Of a stretch of DNA of 64,000 nucleotides, positions 55,762 to 64,000 are shown piece by piece. The DNA is from Janthinobacterium lividum PAMC 25724 (GTDB taxonomy: Bacteria; Pseudomonadota; Gammaproteobacteria; Burkholderiales; Burkholderiaceae_D). The DNA lies in assembly GCA_000242815.2 (NCBI GenBank), contig AHHB01000016.1, positions 1 to 64,000 of the forward strand. The letters are read 5' to 3'. Position numbers and translations under genes: made by a program. The notes beneath the pieces were generated by a model. That model saw only the letters and a list, made by a program, of their open reading frames with translations. It was not told the origin of the DNA and made no database searches. How positions within the stretch are numbered: position 1 is the first letter of the stretch; every line of letters starts with the position of its first letter.

Positions 55762-55791
55762 GGAAAATGGCGCAGCAGCGCCCCATTTTCC
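55762..55791 (+). other. Strong stem-loop in the ychF leader
   Basis: GGAAAATGG (55762-55770) pairs perfectly with CCATTTTCC (55783-55791), and CGC/GCG extends inward around AGCA. No T-run follows. It lies 62 bases before the ychF start. Confidence 0.55.
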
Positions 55792-55853
55792 CTAACAGCA
55801 CGGCAAGCACGCCGATAGACGGCGCCATGTGCTTTGATTATTAAAGGTTTTCC

Positions 55854-56945
55854 ATGAGTCTCCAATGCGGTATCGTCGGCTTGCCGAACGTCGGCAAGTC
55901 CACCCTGTTCAATGCACTGACGAAAGCCGGCATCCCGGCTGAAAACTATCCGTTCTGCACCATCGAGCCGAACGTCGGCGTCGTCGAAGTGCCGGATCCA
56001 CGCATGGATGCCTTGGCCGTCATCGTCAAGCCGGAACGCATGGTCAACGCCATCGTGGAATTCGTCGACATCGCCGGCCTGGTGGCAGGCGCGTCGAAAG
56101 GTGAGGGCCTGGGCAACCAGTTCCTGTCGCATATCCGCGAAACCGATGCCATCGTCAACGTCGTGCGCTGCTTCGAAGATGACAACGTCATCCACGTCGC
56201 CGGCAAGATCAATCCGCTCGACGATATCGAAGTCATCCAGACCGAACTGGCGCTGGCCGACATGGGCACCGTGGAAAAAGCCATCCACCGCGAAAACAAG
56301 AAAGCGCGTTCGGGCGACAAGGACGCGGCCAAGCTGCTGGCCATCATGGAACGCATGATGCCTTACCTGAACGATGCCAAGCCGGTACGCGCCATGGGCC
56401 TCGATGCTGACGAAATGGAACTGATCAAGCCTTTGTGCCTGATCACGGCCAAGCCAGCCATGTTCGTCGCCAATGTGTCCGACACGGGCTTTACCAATAA
56501 CCCGCTGCTGGACCAGCTGACGGCCTACGCGCAATCGCAAAACGCGCCCATCGTCGCCATCTGCGCATCGATGGAAGCGGAAATCGCCGATCTGGATGCC
56601 GCCGACAAGGGCGCATTCCTGGCCGACATGGGCATGCAAGAGCCTGGCCTGGACCGTCTGATCCGCGCCGCCTACAAGCTGCTGGGTCTGCAAACCTACT
56701 TCACGGCGGGCGTCAAGGAAGTGCGCGCCTGGACTATCCATGTGGGCGACACAGCCCCGCAAGCGGCCGGCGTGATCCACACCGACTTCGAACGCGGCTT
56801 CATCCGCGCGCAAACCATCGCCTATGACGACTTCATCGCCTTTAAGGGCGAAGCCGGCGCCAAGGAAGCGGGCAAGATGCGCGCCGAAGGCAAGGAATAC
56901 GTGGTCAAAGATGGCGACGTGCTCAATTTCCTGTTCAACGTCTAA
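55854..56945 (+). CDS. ychF: Redox-regulated ATPase YchF (Obg family)
   Basis: 363 residues. G1 is [10 protein letters not shown]3 is [17 protein letters not shown], and NVSD replaces the usual NKxD, which explains preference for ATP over GTP. The C-terminal TGS domain includes [14 protein letters not shown] and [18 protein letters not shown]. It associates with ribosomes and modulates stress responses. Confidence 0.97.
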   Translation: MSLQCGIVGLPNVGKSTLFNALTKAGIPAENYPFCTIEPNVGVVEVPDPRMDALAVIVKPERMVNAIVEFVDIAGLVAGASKGEGLGNQFLSHIRETDAIVNVVRCFEDDNVIHVAGKINPLDDIEVIQTELALADMGTVEKAIHRENKKARSGDKDAAKLLAIMERMMPYLNDAKPVRAMGLDADEMELIKPLCLITAKPAMFVANVSDTGFTNNPLLDQLTAYAQSQNAPIVAICASMEAEIADLDAADKGAFLADMGMQEPGLDRLIRAAYKLLGLQTYFTAGVKEVRAWTIHVGDTAPQAAGVIHTDFERGFIRAQTIAYDDFIAFKGEAGAKEAGKMRAEGKEYVVKDGDVLNFLFNV

Positions 56946-57016
56946 CTTGTCACTGCTGTTTCAACGGCTAGCATAGCGTTCTCATACCCGTCGAAAACAA
57001 CACTGTTACCCATGAG

Positions 57017-57040
57017 AGCCGCGCATGTCGCGGCTTTTTT
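57017..57040 (+). terminator. Intrinsic terminator after ychF
   Basis: AGCCGCG (57017-57023), loop CATGT, CGCGGCT (57029-57035), then a T-run to 57040. Confidence 0.88.
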
Positions 57041-57425
57041 GTTGCCGGGTGTGTTGCATGAGATTGCACGATATTGCCTGTGCATATACAGACATCACGG
57101 GGAACATCGGTCGCTACCATTGCTTTTTGTTGTCAGCGATGGTGGGTACAAGCAAACATTATTTCTCATTGCTCCTGCGCTAACTGTTCCTGCTGCTGCG
57201 CCGTGCGCAGTGCGATTTCCGGGCCGCAGGCGTGGTGTGCCATCGAGAGCTGCGCCAGGATGGGGCAAGAACGCGGGGTAGTCGTGTGGACTTGGCGCCA
57301 CTGTGGCGCAAACAAGCGCGCACACGTTTGCGCGGAACGCGTGAATTGGGGATTTGTGCGGCACTGATGACATATAATTTGTACACGACTTTGTTATTTT
57401 TGACCCTACACTTTCCGGGAGCACT
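57041..57425. other. Gene-free stretch before the asparaginase gene
   Basis: About 385 bases. Short open frames here have no ribosome site or protein-like composition, so I call no gene. A perfect TATAAT is at 57373-57378, without a good -35 (TTGGGG at 57346-57351 is 21 bases away). It may belong to the downstream gene. Confidence 0.5.
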
Positions 57426-58520
57426 ATGTTTTCACGCAAATTCCATTCTTGTGCACAGCTGATGCTGGCGACCTTTCTGGTGGGCTTTATTGCCGCGTCC
57501 CCCGCGCGCGCGCAGCAAGCGGTCGTCAAATTGCCGAATGTGGTGATCCTGGCCACGGGCGGCACCATCGCCGGCAGCGGCGCCGACAGCACCACCACCG
57601 TGGGCTACACCTCGGCCACCGTGGGCGTCGAGCGCCTGATCGCGGCCGTGCCGGAATTGAAGAAAGTGGCGCATGTCAAAGGCGAGCAAGTGTTTCAGAT
57701 CGCCAGTGAAAGCATGGGCAATGAACACTGGCTGACCCTGGCCAAGCGCATCAACGTGCTGCTGGCGTCGAACGATGTCGATGGCGTCGTCGTGACGCAC
57801 GGCACGGATACCATCGAGGAAACGGCATATTTCCTGAACCTGACCGTGAAAAGCCATAAACCGGTGGTGGTGGTGGGCGCCATGCGTCCGTCGACTGCCA
57901 TCTCGGCAGACGGCCCGATCAACTTGTACAACGCCGTGATGCTCGCTGGCAGCAAGGAAGCCGTGGGCAAGGGTGTGCTGGTGGCCTTGAACGACCAGAT
58001 CAACGCGGCGCGCGAAGTCAGCAAAATGAATACGTCGACGACCGACACCTTCAAGTCGCCGGAGCTGGGCATGCTTGGCTATATCCAGGGCAGCAAGGCC
58101 TTTTTTTACCGCCAGTCGACGCGCAAGCACACGCTGGAAACGGAATTTGACATCAGCAAGCTCGATGCCCTGCCGCAAGTCGATATTGTGTATGGCTACG
58201 CCAATATGAACCGTATCGGCATGGACGCCTTCATTGCCGCTGGCGCCAAGGGCATCATCCACGCGGGTGTGGGCGACGGCAGCGTGGCCGCGCAAATGAA
58301 GCCGGCCTTGGTGGAAGCACGCCAGAAGGGCGTGCTGATCGTGCGTTCTAGCCGCGTTGGCCAGGGTATCGTTGCGCGCAATGGCGAAGCCAACGACGAT
58401 GAACTCGATAGTGTCGTCTCCGACACCCTGAATCCGCAAAAAGCCCGCATCCTGCTGATGCTGGCCATGACCAAAACGAATAGCACGCAAGAAATCCAGC
58501 GTATTTTCTACACGTATTGA
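57426..58520 (+). CDS. ansB: Periplasmic L-asparaginase, type II
   Basis: 364 residues, GGGAG before the ATG. The signal peptide ends near residue 29 (ASPARA). Catalytic Thr47 in ILATGGTIAG corresponds to Thr12 of mature E. coli AnsB. The second catalytic set THGTDTIEET, and the Lys in LVALNDQ...region, are present. It hydrolyses asparagine, and to some degree glutamine, in the periplasm. A long perfect hairpin follows the stop. Confidence 0.95.
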   Translation: MFSRKFHSCAQLMLATFLVGFIAASPARAQQAVVKLPNVVILATGGTIAGSGADSTTTVGYTSATVGVERLIAAVPELKKVAHVKGEQVFQIASESMGNEHWLTLAKRINVLLASNDVDGVVVTHGTDTIEETAYFLNLTVKSHKPVVVVGAMRPSTAISADGPINLYNAVMLAGSKEAVGKGVLVALNDQINAAREVSKMNTSTTDTFKSPELGMLGYIQGSKAFFYRQSTRKHTLETEFDISKLDALPQVDIVYGYANMNRIGMDAFIAAGAKGIIHAGVGDGSVAAQMKPALVEARQKGVLIVRSSRVGQGIVARNGEANDDELDSVVSDTLNPQKARILLMLAMTKTNSTQEIQRIFYTY

Positions 58521-58530
58521 TCACTGCTAT

Positions 58531-58559
58531 GCCAACTCAGCCTTATTGGCTGAGTTGGC
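58531..58559. terminator. Perfect stem-loop after the asparaginase gene
   Basis: GCCAACTCAGCC (58531-58542) is the exact reverse complement of GGCTGAGTTGGC (58548-58559), loop TTATT. No T-run follows, so it is either a Rho-assisted or factor-independent weak terminator or a mRNA-end stabiliser. Confidence 0.55.
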
Positions 58560-58647
58560 CGATTTACGCATGCCCGCTTTGCTGCCATACTGCGTTTCTG
58601 AATAACTTCCAGGCAGAAGCAGCAACACTGTTCCTTGTCCCCTGTCC

Positions 58648-59499
58648 ATGGCTATCCTGTCCGACATCATCTTGTATCCGATCAAATCGTGCGCCGGCAT
58701 CCACTTGCAGGAGGCAGTGCTGACGCATTCCGGGCTGATGAGCGAGCACGTGTTTGATCGCGAATGGATGGTGGTGGACCTGCAGGGCCGCTTCCTGACC
58801 CAGCGCGAACATCCGTGCATGGCGCTGATCGTGCCGTCCATCAAGGCTACCACGCTGGAATTGCGCGCGCCGGGCATGTTGCGCCTGGAAATCGCGTTGG
58901 GCTTGCCGCATCCGCAACTGTCACCCATGCTGGACGTACAGGTATGGGACGATACCGTGCGCGCCTATGATTGCGACGAGGTCACGGCCACCTGGTTTTC
59001 CAAGGCCATCGGCGTGCCCTGCCGCCTGGTGCGCTTTCATCCTGACGTGGTGCGCGCCACCAGCACGGAATGGACGAATGGCATTGCCGCCTCGACCATG
59101 TTTGCCGATGGCTATCCGGTGCTGATCGCCGGCAGTGCCTCGCTCGCCGATGTCAACGACAAGCTGCGCGCCGCCGGCCGCGAGGCGTTACCGATGAACC
59201 GTTTCCGCCCTAATCTGGTCATCGGCGACATCGGCGCCTTCGAGGAAGATTACGCCGCGTTCCTGCAATTTGGCGCCACCGTGTTAACCCCGGTCAAGCC
59301 GTGCTCGCGCTGCCCGATCCCGTCGGTGGACCAGGCCACGGGCGTGCCCGGACCGGACCCGCTCGACGTCATGCATGGCTATCGCGCCAAGCCCGAGCTT
59401 GACGGCGCCATCTGCTTCGGCATGAACGCCATCGTCACCGAAGGCGGAGACGAGCGTATCGTGGTGGGGCAAGATATTGGTTTCGCACTGGCATTTTAA
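58648..59499 (+). CDS. MOSC-domain protein (YcbX/mARC-like)
   Basis: 283 residues. The N-terminal MOSC_N barrel (LSDIILYPIKSCAGI, FDREWMVVDLQGRFLTQRE) is followed by the MOSC domain with RFRPNLVIG and a KPCSRC motif at about 215-220, whose first Cys should bind the molybdenum cofactor. Family members reduce N-hydroxylated bases. It is the second Mo-dependent gene in the window after msrP. No 2Fe-2S ferredoxin domain is fused, so an outside electron donor is needed. Confidence 0.88.
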   Translation: MAILSDIILYPIKSCAGIHLQEAVLTHSGLMSEHVFDREWMVVDLQGRFLTQREHPCMALIVPSIKATTLELRAPGMLRLEIALGLPHPQLSPMLDVQVWDDTVRAYDCDEVTATWFSKAIGVPCRLVRFHPDVVRATSTEWTNGIAASTMFADGYPVLIAGSASLADVNDKLRAAGREALPMNRFRPNLVIGDIGAFEEDYAAFLQFGATVLTPVKPCSRCPIPSVDQATGVPGPDPLDVMHGYRAKPELDGAICFGMNAIVTEGGDERIVVGQDIGFALAF

Positions 59500-59533
59500 G
59501 CATGGCGCTCGTACACAAGGGTTTAAGGTTTCT

Positions 59534-60694
59534 ATGAATCAAGCAATACCGCCGGACTCGCGCATTGCCAGCCTCGAAGCCGAAAACCAGGCCTTGCGCG
59601 CGCGCATGGCATTCCTGCTGGAACAGGTTGAACGCAATCACGACATCATGTGCCGCCACCAGGCGTTCGATCTGGAAATCGTCGGTTCGTCCACGTTTCC
59701 CGAACTGATCGGCACCATCTTTCGCACCTTGCCCGTGATTTCCGACCTCGACGGCGTCACTTTGAGCCTGCTCGACGAGGATGACGATATCTTGCTGGTG
59801 ATGGAAAAGCTGGGCGTCGATTTCAGCGCCTTCCCGCAGTTGCTGTTCGTGCATGCCGTGGCGGAACTGGGCTTTACCCAGCCAGCGCGCATGGCCGAGG
59901 GGGAAGCGGCCTTGCCGCCGTTGCCCCTCTTGGGGCAGTTTGATGCATCCGTGCACGGCGCGCGCTTTCCTGGCATCGACGCGCCTTTGCGCAGCGTGGC
60001 ACTGGTGCCTTTGCTGCGCAACAAGCGCCTGATTGGCAGCCTGAACCTGGCGAGCGGCGACGTGGCGCGCTTTACGCCCGCGCTGGGCACGGATTTTATC
60101 AAGCACATGGCTTCCATTATCGCCATTTGCCTGGAAAACGTGATCAGCAATGAAATGCTGAAATACATCGGCTTGACCGACTCCTTGACGGGCGTCTACA
60201 ACCGGCGCTATATCGACCGCCGGTTGCTGGAAGAAATTGCGCGCGCGCGGCGGCAGAATTATTGTATTTCATGCATGTATATCGATATCGACCATTTTAA
60301 ACGGGTCAATGACACTTATGGCCACCAGGGCGGCGATGAAGTGCTGCGCGAAGTGGCCCAGCGCATCCGCACGGAATTGCGCCGCTCCGATGCGCTAGGC
60401 CGCTTCGGCGGCGAGGAATTCGTCGTGCTGCTGATCGACGCTGATCTCGACAGCGCGATCTTTGTTGCCGAGCGTATCCGCGCCAGCATCGCAGGCACCA
60501 TGTTTGACTTGCCGGGCGGCGCACAAGCCTGGGTCCGCGTATCGATCGGCGTGGCCAGCCTTGAGGCGGACGCGGTGCTGCCAGCCATCGAAACGGTGGC
60601 GCAACAACTGGTGGCGCACGCCGACCAAGCCCTGTACCTGGCCAAGGCAGACGGCCGCAACAAGGTCGTCAGTTGGCAGGCGCAGATCGGCTGA
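59534..60694 (+). CDS. Diguanylate cyclase with N-terminal GAF-like (DUF484-type) sensor
   Basis: 386 residues from the ATG at 59534 (AAGG upstream). A coiled coil at about 8-36 is followed by a GAF-like domain (about 45-205) recalling DUF484 (IVGSSTFPELIGTIF...VALVPLLRNKRLIGSLNLAS). The GGDEF domain has the active GGEEF at 292-296 and an inhibitory I-site RRSD (283-286). It should make cyclic di-GMP with product inhibition. It is cytosolic, with no membrane helix. Ligand unknown. Confidence 0.93.
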   Translation: MNQAIPPDSRIASLEAENQALRARMAFLLEQVERNHDIMCRHQAFDLEIVGSSTFPELIGTIFRTLPVISDLDGVTLSLLDEDDDILLVMEKLGVDFSAFPQLLFVHAVAELGFTQPARMAEGEAALPPLPLLGQFDASVHGARFPGIDAPLRSVALVPLLRNKRLIGSLNLASGDVARFTPALGTDFIKHMASIIAICLENVISNEMLKYIGLTDSLTGVYNRRYIDRRLLEEIARARRQNYCISCMYIDIDHFKRVNDTYGHQGGDEVLREVAQRIRTELRRSDALGRFGGEEFVVLLIDADLDSAIFVAERIRASIAGTMFDLPGGAQAWVRVSIGVASLEADAVLPAIETVAQQLVAHADQALYLAKADGRNKVVSWQAQIG

Positions 60695-60708
60695 CGCAGA
60701 TCGTCTGA

Positions 60709-62688
60709 TTATTTCAAGAGCATGGTTTCGGCTTTGGCCACGGCGTCGGCGCTACCACGCAGCACCACCACGTCGCCGCCGGCCAGCTGCGTTTCTTCGG
60801 TGACATCGAGGCGGCCGCGGCCGCGGCGGATGGCCGTCACAAACGCGCCGCAGCTGGCTACGTCGATCGTGCTCAAAGGCAACCCCACGCACTGCGCGCC
60901 TTCGCTGACGGTGACCGTATGCAGGCGTTCGAGCTCGGCATCGTCGTCCGCGTCGCTGGAGCCGTGAAAATAGCCGCGCAAGGAGGCGTAGCGCTCCTCG
61001 CGCGCCGCCTGCACCCGGTGTACCACGCGGCGCAGGGGCACGCCCATCGTGATCAGCGCGTGTGACGCGAGCATCAGGCTGCCTTCCATCAATTCCGGTA
61101 CGACTTCGGCCGCGCCCGCGCTTTTCAGCTGGTCGATGTCGGTGTCGTCATGGCTGCGCACGATGACGGGCAAGGTCGGCGCCATTTCTTTGAGTAAATG
61201 CAGTAACTTCAGTGCCGAGGGCGTGTTGGCATAGGTGATCACCACGGCGCTGGCGCGGTAGATGCCTGCCGCCACCAGGCTTTCACGGCGGCCCGCGTCG
61301 CCATACGAGACATGGGCGCCCGCCAGCTGCGCTTCCTGCACGCGTTCGGGGTCCAGGTCCAGCGCGTGGTATTCAATCTTTTCCTCTGCCAGCAGGGTGG
61401 CCAGGCTTTGTCCGCTGCGCCCGAAGCCGGCGATCAGCACGTGTTTTTGCGAGGCCATGGTGCGCGTGGCGATTTTCGTCAGGGCCAGCGACTGCATCAT
61501 CCAGTCGTTGGCGGCCAGTTTCATGACGATGGCATCCGATTTGGCGATGAGGAAGGGGGCCACCAGCATCGACAGCACCATCGAGGCCAGCACGACCTGC
61601 ACGACGAACGGGTCCATCAGCTTGATGCCGCCGGCCAGGTTCAGCAGCACGAAGCCGAACTCGCCCGCCTGCGCCAATCCCAGCCCCGTGCGCAAGGCCA
61701 CGCCGTTGCTGGACCCGAACAGGCGGGCCAGCCCCGCGATCAGGGCGAATTTCAGCAGTACCGGGCCGCACAGCAGCAGCAACACTAGCCACCAGTTATC
61801 CAAAACCACGCGGATATTGAGTAGCATGCCGACGGTGATGAAGAATAGTCCCAGCAGCACATCGCGGAAGGGCTTGATATCCTCTTCCACCTGGTGCTTG
61901 AATTCGGTCTCGGAAATGAGCATGCCGGCAACAAAAGCCCCCAGGGCCAGCGACAGCCCGGCACGTTCCGTGATCCATGCCGCGCCCAGTGTGATCAGCA
62001 GCAGGTTGAGCATGAACAATTCTTGCGAGCGACGCTTGACGACGATGGTCAGCCAGCCCCGCACTAGCTTCTGGCCGATGAACAAGAGCAAAATGAGGAC
62101 GACCAGGGCCTTGCCGCCGGCCCAAACCAGGGTTTCGGCCAAGTTGTCCGAATCGCGTGTGAGGGCGGGAATCAGGATCAGCAGGGGCACCACGGCCAAG
62201 TCCTGGAACAGCAAGATGCCGATGATCTTGCGGCCGTGTTCGCTTTCCAGTTCCAGCCGTTCCGTGAGCATTTTCGAGACGATGGCCGTCGATGACATGG
62301 CCAGCGCACCGCCCAGGGCGAAGGCGGCTTGCCAGCTCAGGTGAATATAGGCAGACAGGTAGCGCCCGACGAACCAGCCGAAAATGACGGTGGCGACGAT
62401 GGTGGTGACCACCTGCGCCATGCCGAGCCCGAAAACGATGTGCCGCATGGCGAGAAATTTGGGTAGCGAGAATTCGAGTCCGATGGAAAACATCAGGAAG
62501 ACAACGCCGAATTCGGCCAGTGTGTGGCTGGCCTCGTTTTCCGCCGCCAGGCCCAGCGCGTGGGGGCCGATGACGATACCGACGGCCAGGTAGCCCAGCA
62601 TGGGCGGCAAATGCAGCATTCTGAAAGCGACGACGCCCAGCACGGCGCTGCCAAGTAACATCAGGGTCAGTTCAAGGGAGGAAAACAT
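60709..62688 (-). CDS. Kef-type monovalent cation:proton antiporter with TrkA-N and TrkA-C domains
   Basis: 659 residues from the ATG at 62688 (MFSSLELTLMLLGSAV), which gives TM1 at once; a longer upstream frame overlapping kdsD is rejected. The CPA2 membrane domain has about 12 helices, with FSIGLEFSLPKF and the conserved LFQDLAVVPLL. The cytosolic TrkA-N domain has the nucleotide loop IAGFGRSGQS, and the TrkA-C domain ends the protein. The function is K+ or Na+ efflux. It converges with the diguanylate cyclase gene and is divergent from kdsD. Confidence 0.92.
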   Translation of the reverse strand: MFSSLELTLMLLGSAVLGVVAFRMLHLPPMLGYLAVGIVIGPHALGLAAENEASHTLAEFGVVFLMFSIGLEFSLPKFLAMRHIVFGLGMAQVVTTIVATVIFGWFVGRYLSAYIHLSWQAAFALGGALAMSSTAIVSKMLTERLELESEHGRKIIGILLFQDLAVVPLLILIPALTRDSDNLAETLVWAGGKALVVLILLLFIGQKLVRGWLTIVVKRRSQELFMLNLLLITLGAAWITERAGLSLALGAFVAGMLISETEFKHQVEEDIKPFRDVLLGLFFITVGMLLNIRVVLDNWWLVLLLLCGPVLLKFALIAGLARLFGSSNGVALRTGLGLAQAGEFGFVLLNLAGGIKLMDPFVVQVVLASMVLSMLVAPFLIAKSDAIVMKLAANDWMMQSLALTKIATRTMASQKHVLIAGFGRSGQSLATLLAEEKIEYHALDLDPERVQEAQLAGAHVSYGDAGRRESLVAAGIYRASAVVITYANTPSALKLLHLLKEMAPTLPVIVRSHDDTDIDQLKSAGAAEVVPELMEGSLMLASHALITMGVPLRRVVHRVQAAREERYASLRGYFHGSSDADDDAELERLHTVTVSEGAQCVGLPLSTIDVASCGAFVTAIRRGRGRLDVTEETQLAGGDVVVLRGSADAVAKAETMLLK

Positions 62689-62760
62689 GGGTTGCCCGGT
62701 GCGGTCAATGGAAATCGTTGTTTGTTGTGACTGGCAAGTTTTTTGCTTTCCTAATTCGTT

Positions 62761-62766
62761 TATACT
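62761..62766 (+). promoter_or_regulatory. -10 element for kdsD
   Basis: TATACT. No -35 at normal spacing is clear. A start 6-7 bases downstream would fall on or next to the first ATG of kdsD (62773). Confidence 0.4.
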
Positions 62767-62772
62767 TTGGGC

Positions 62773-63807
62773 ATGAGTGTAACCCATGAAAAAACAATGC
62801 TGAAAGCTTTTGATCGAATTGACATGCAAGCGACCACCGAGCGTGCCGTCGCGCTCGCCCGCACTACCTTGCAGATCGAGTCCGACGCCATCGTTGCGCT
62901 GCGTGAACGCCTGGCCACGGACGATAGCGTGGGCCGTGCCGTGGCGATGTTGCTTCAATGCAAGGGACGTGTCGTCGTCTCCGGCATCGGCAAGTCCGGC
63001 CATATCGCGCGCAAGATTGCCGCCACCCTCGCTTCCACCGGCACGCCAGCCATGTTCGTGCATCCGGCCGAAGCGGCCCATGGCGACCTGGGCATGGTCA
63101 CCTCGGAAGATGCTTTTATTGCCATATCGTACTCGGGCGAATCGACCGAACTGATGGCCATCATGCCTGTCGTCAAGCGCATGGGAGGCGTGCTCATTTC
63201 CATGACGGGCAAGCCGAACTCCAGCCTTGCCCAGCTGGCCGACGTGCACCTGGATATTTCTGTTGAGAAAGAGGCCTGTCCGCTAAATCTGGCACCGACG
63301 GCCAGCACCACCGTGACCCTGGCCCTGGGCGATGCGATCGCTGTGGCCTTGCTGGACTTGCGCGGCTTTAAGGAAGACGATTTCGCCCGCTCGCATCCGG
63401 GCGGCGCCCTGGGCCGTCGCCTGCTCACGCACGTGCATGACGTGATGCGCAGCGGCGAACGGGTACCCAAGGTAGCCGTCGACGCTTCCTTGCTGCAGGC
63501 GCTGGAAGAGATGACGAAGAAGGGCATGGGCATGACGGCCATCGTCGATGCGGATAACCGCCCCGTGGGCGTGTTTACCGATGGCGACTTGCGCCGCATG
63601 TTCGAGCGTGTGCAGGATTTCACGCAAGTGGCGATCCGCGACGTCATGCATGCGCAGCCGCGCAGCATCGCGCCCGAACGCCTGGCAGTCGACGCCGTGG
63701 CCGTGATGGAGCAGTTCCGCATCAACCAGATGCTGGTCGTCGATGCCGACGGCAAGCTGGTGGGCGCCCTGCATATCCATGATCTGACGCAAGCGAAGGT
63801 GATCTGA
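62773..63807 (+). CDS. kdsD: D-arabinose 5-phosphate isomerase KdsD
   Basis: 344 residues if the ATG at 62773 is used; ATGs at 62797 and 62824 are alternatives and none has a good ribosome site. The SIS domain has [32 protein letters not shown] and AISYSGES, followed by the [12 protein letters not shown] signature. Two CBS domains fill the C-terminal half. It converts ribulose 5-phosphate to arabinose 5-phosphate for Kdo synthesis. The stop overlaps kdsC (TGATG). Confidence 0.95.
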   Translation: MSVTHEKTMLKAFDRIDMQATTERAVALARTTLQIESDAIVALRERLATDDSVGRAVAMLLQCKGRVVVSGIGKSGHIARKIAATLASTGTPAMFVHPAEAAHGDLGMVTSEDAFIAISYSGESTELMAIMPVVKRMGGVLISMTGKPNSSLAQLADVHLDISVEKEACPLNLAPTASTTVTLALGDAIAVALLDLRGFKEDDFARSHPGGALGRRLLTHVHDVMRSGERVPKVAVDASLLQALEEMTKKGMGMTAIVDADNRPVGVFTDGDLRRMFERVQDFTQVAIRDVMHAQPRSIAPERLAVDAVAVMEQFRINQMLVVDADGKLVGALHIHDLTQAKVI

Positions 63808-64000
63808 TGGACAGCGTAGCGGACAACCTGGCGCGCGCGGCCAAAGTCAAACTGATGATCTTTGACGTCGATGGCGTGCTCACCGACGGCAGCCTGCATT
63901 TCGGCCCGGATGGCGAGATGATGAAAACGTTCAATGTGTATGATGGCCTGGGCATCAAGCTGCTGCAGGAATCGGGCGTGCAGACGGCCATCATCAGTGC
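63807..64000 (+). CDS. kdsC: Kdo-8-phosphate phosphatase KdsC, N-terminal part (partial)
   Basis: The first 64 residues are present before the window ends. The HAD motif I is [10 protein letters not shown], and [16 protein letters not shown] follows. It removes phosphate from Kdo-8-P, two steps after KdsD in the same pathway. The ATG overlaps the kdsD stop. Confidence 0.94.
   Translation, partial: MDSVADNLARAAKVKLMIFDVDGVLTDGSLHFGPDGEMMKTFNVYDGLGIKLLQESGVQTAIIS

Noticed and set aside
57012-57281. 89-residue frame after ychF
   Set aside because: It begins inside the ychF terminator hairpin, lacks a ribosome site and has no protein-like pattern.

Overview
The window reads as a chromosomal segment of a betaproteobacterium of the order Burkholderiales, most likely family Oxalobacteraceae (Janthinobacterium/Massilia/Duganella type). 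The reasons are protein-level resemblance of almost every gene, the moderately high GC content, the order TPR gene-lolB-ispE-tRNA-Gln-prs-rplY-pth-ychF, and two kinds of extragenic palindrome that I associate with this family. No phage, insertion sequence or CRISPR array is visible. It is core genome with small oddities, not an island.

Layout. 1-15.8 kb: the end of tuf, then the S10, spc and alpha ribosomal clusters (rpsJ to rplQ, with secY, infA and rpoA). rpsJ is separated from rplC by about 1 kb holding two strong hairpins, a decayed membrane-protein frame and a new promoter. Intrinsic terminators cut the alpha cluster at rpsK/rpsD, rpsD/rpoA and rpoA/rplQ. 15.9-25.2 kb: dsbD, then a Spy/CpxP-like periplasmic protein divergent from a two-component system that leads into an MdtA/MdtBC-like RND efflux pair. 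The arrangement resembles the BaeSR-Spy-MdtABC regulon of enterics. 25.4-33.7 kb: a TonB-like protein, engB, cytochrome c4, the System II cytochrome c maturation pair (ResB, CcsB), msrPQ, lptM and cyaY. DsbD, ResB/CcsB and cytochrome c4 belong to one functional chain. 33.8-45.2 kb: PBP1A, then a compact type IV pilus alignment cluster (pilM, pilN, a pilO-pilP fusion, pilQ), a large Ig-like calcium-motif lipoprotein, a fused aroK-aroB reading frame, and dgt. 45.3-49.3 kb on the minus strand: mutM, a dynamin-like GTPase and mutY, that is, the oxidised-guanine repair pair with a large GTPase between them. 49.5-57 kb: TPR protein, lolB, ispE, tRNA-Gln, prs, rplY, pth, ychF. 57.4-64 kb: periplasmic asparaginase, a MOSC protein, a diguanylate cyclase, a Kef-type antiporter, kdsD and the start of kdsC.

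Points that stand out. (1) The pilus cluster is reduced at three genes at once: PilM lacks the second half of its actin-like fold, PilO and PilP are one polypeptide, and PilQ lacks the AMIN domains. It is followed by a lipoprotein with tandem EF-hand-type loops. This is the best candidate for an undescribed variant system. (2) Two essential genes, rpsM and prs, each carry a single-base deletion, which looks like sequence error and lowers trust in other single-base features. (3) A dynamin-like GTPase sits inside the mutM-mutY set. (4) Regulatory DNA includes OmpR-type direct repeats, a 9-bp tandem repeat and two families of palindrome.
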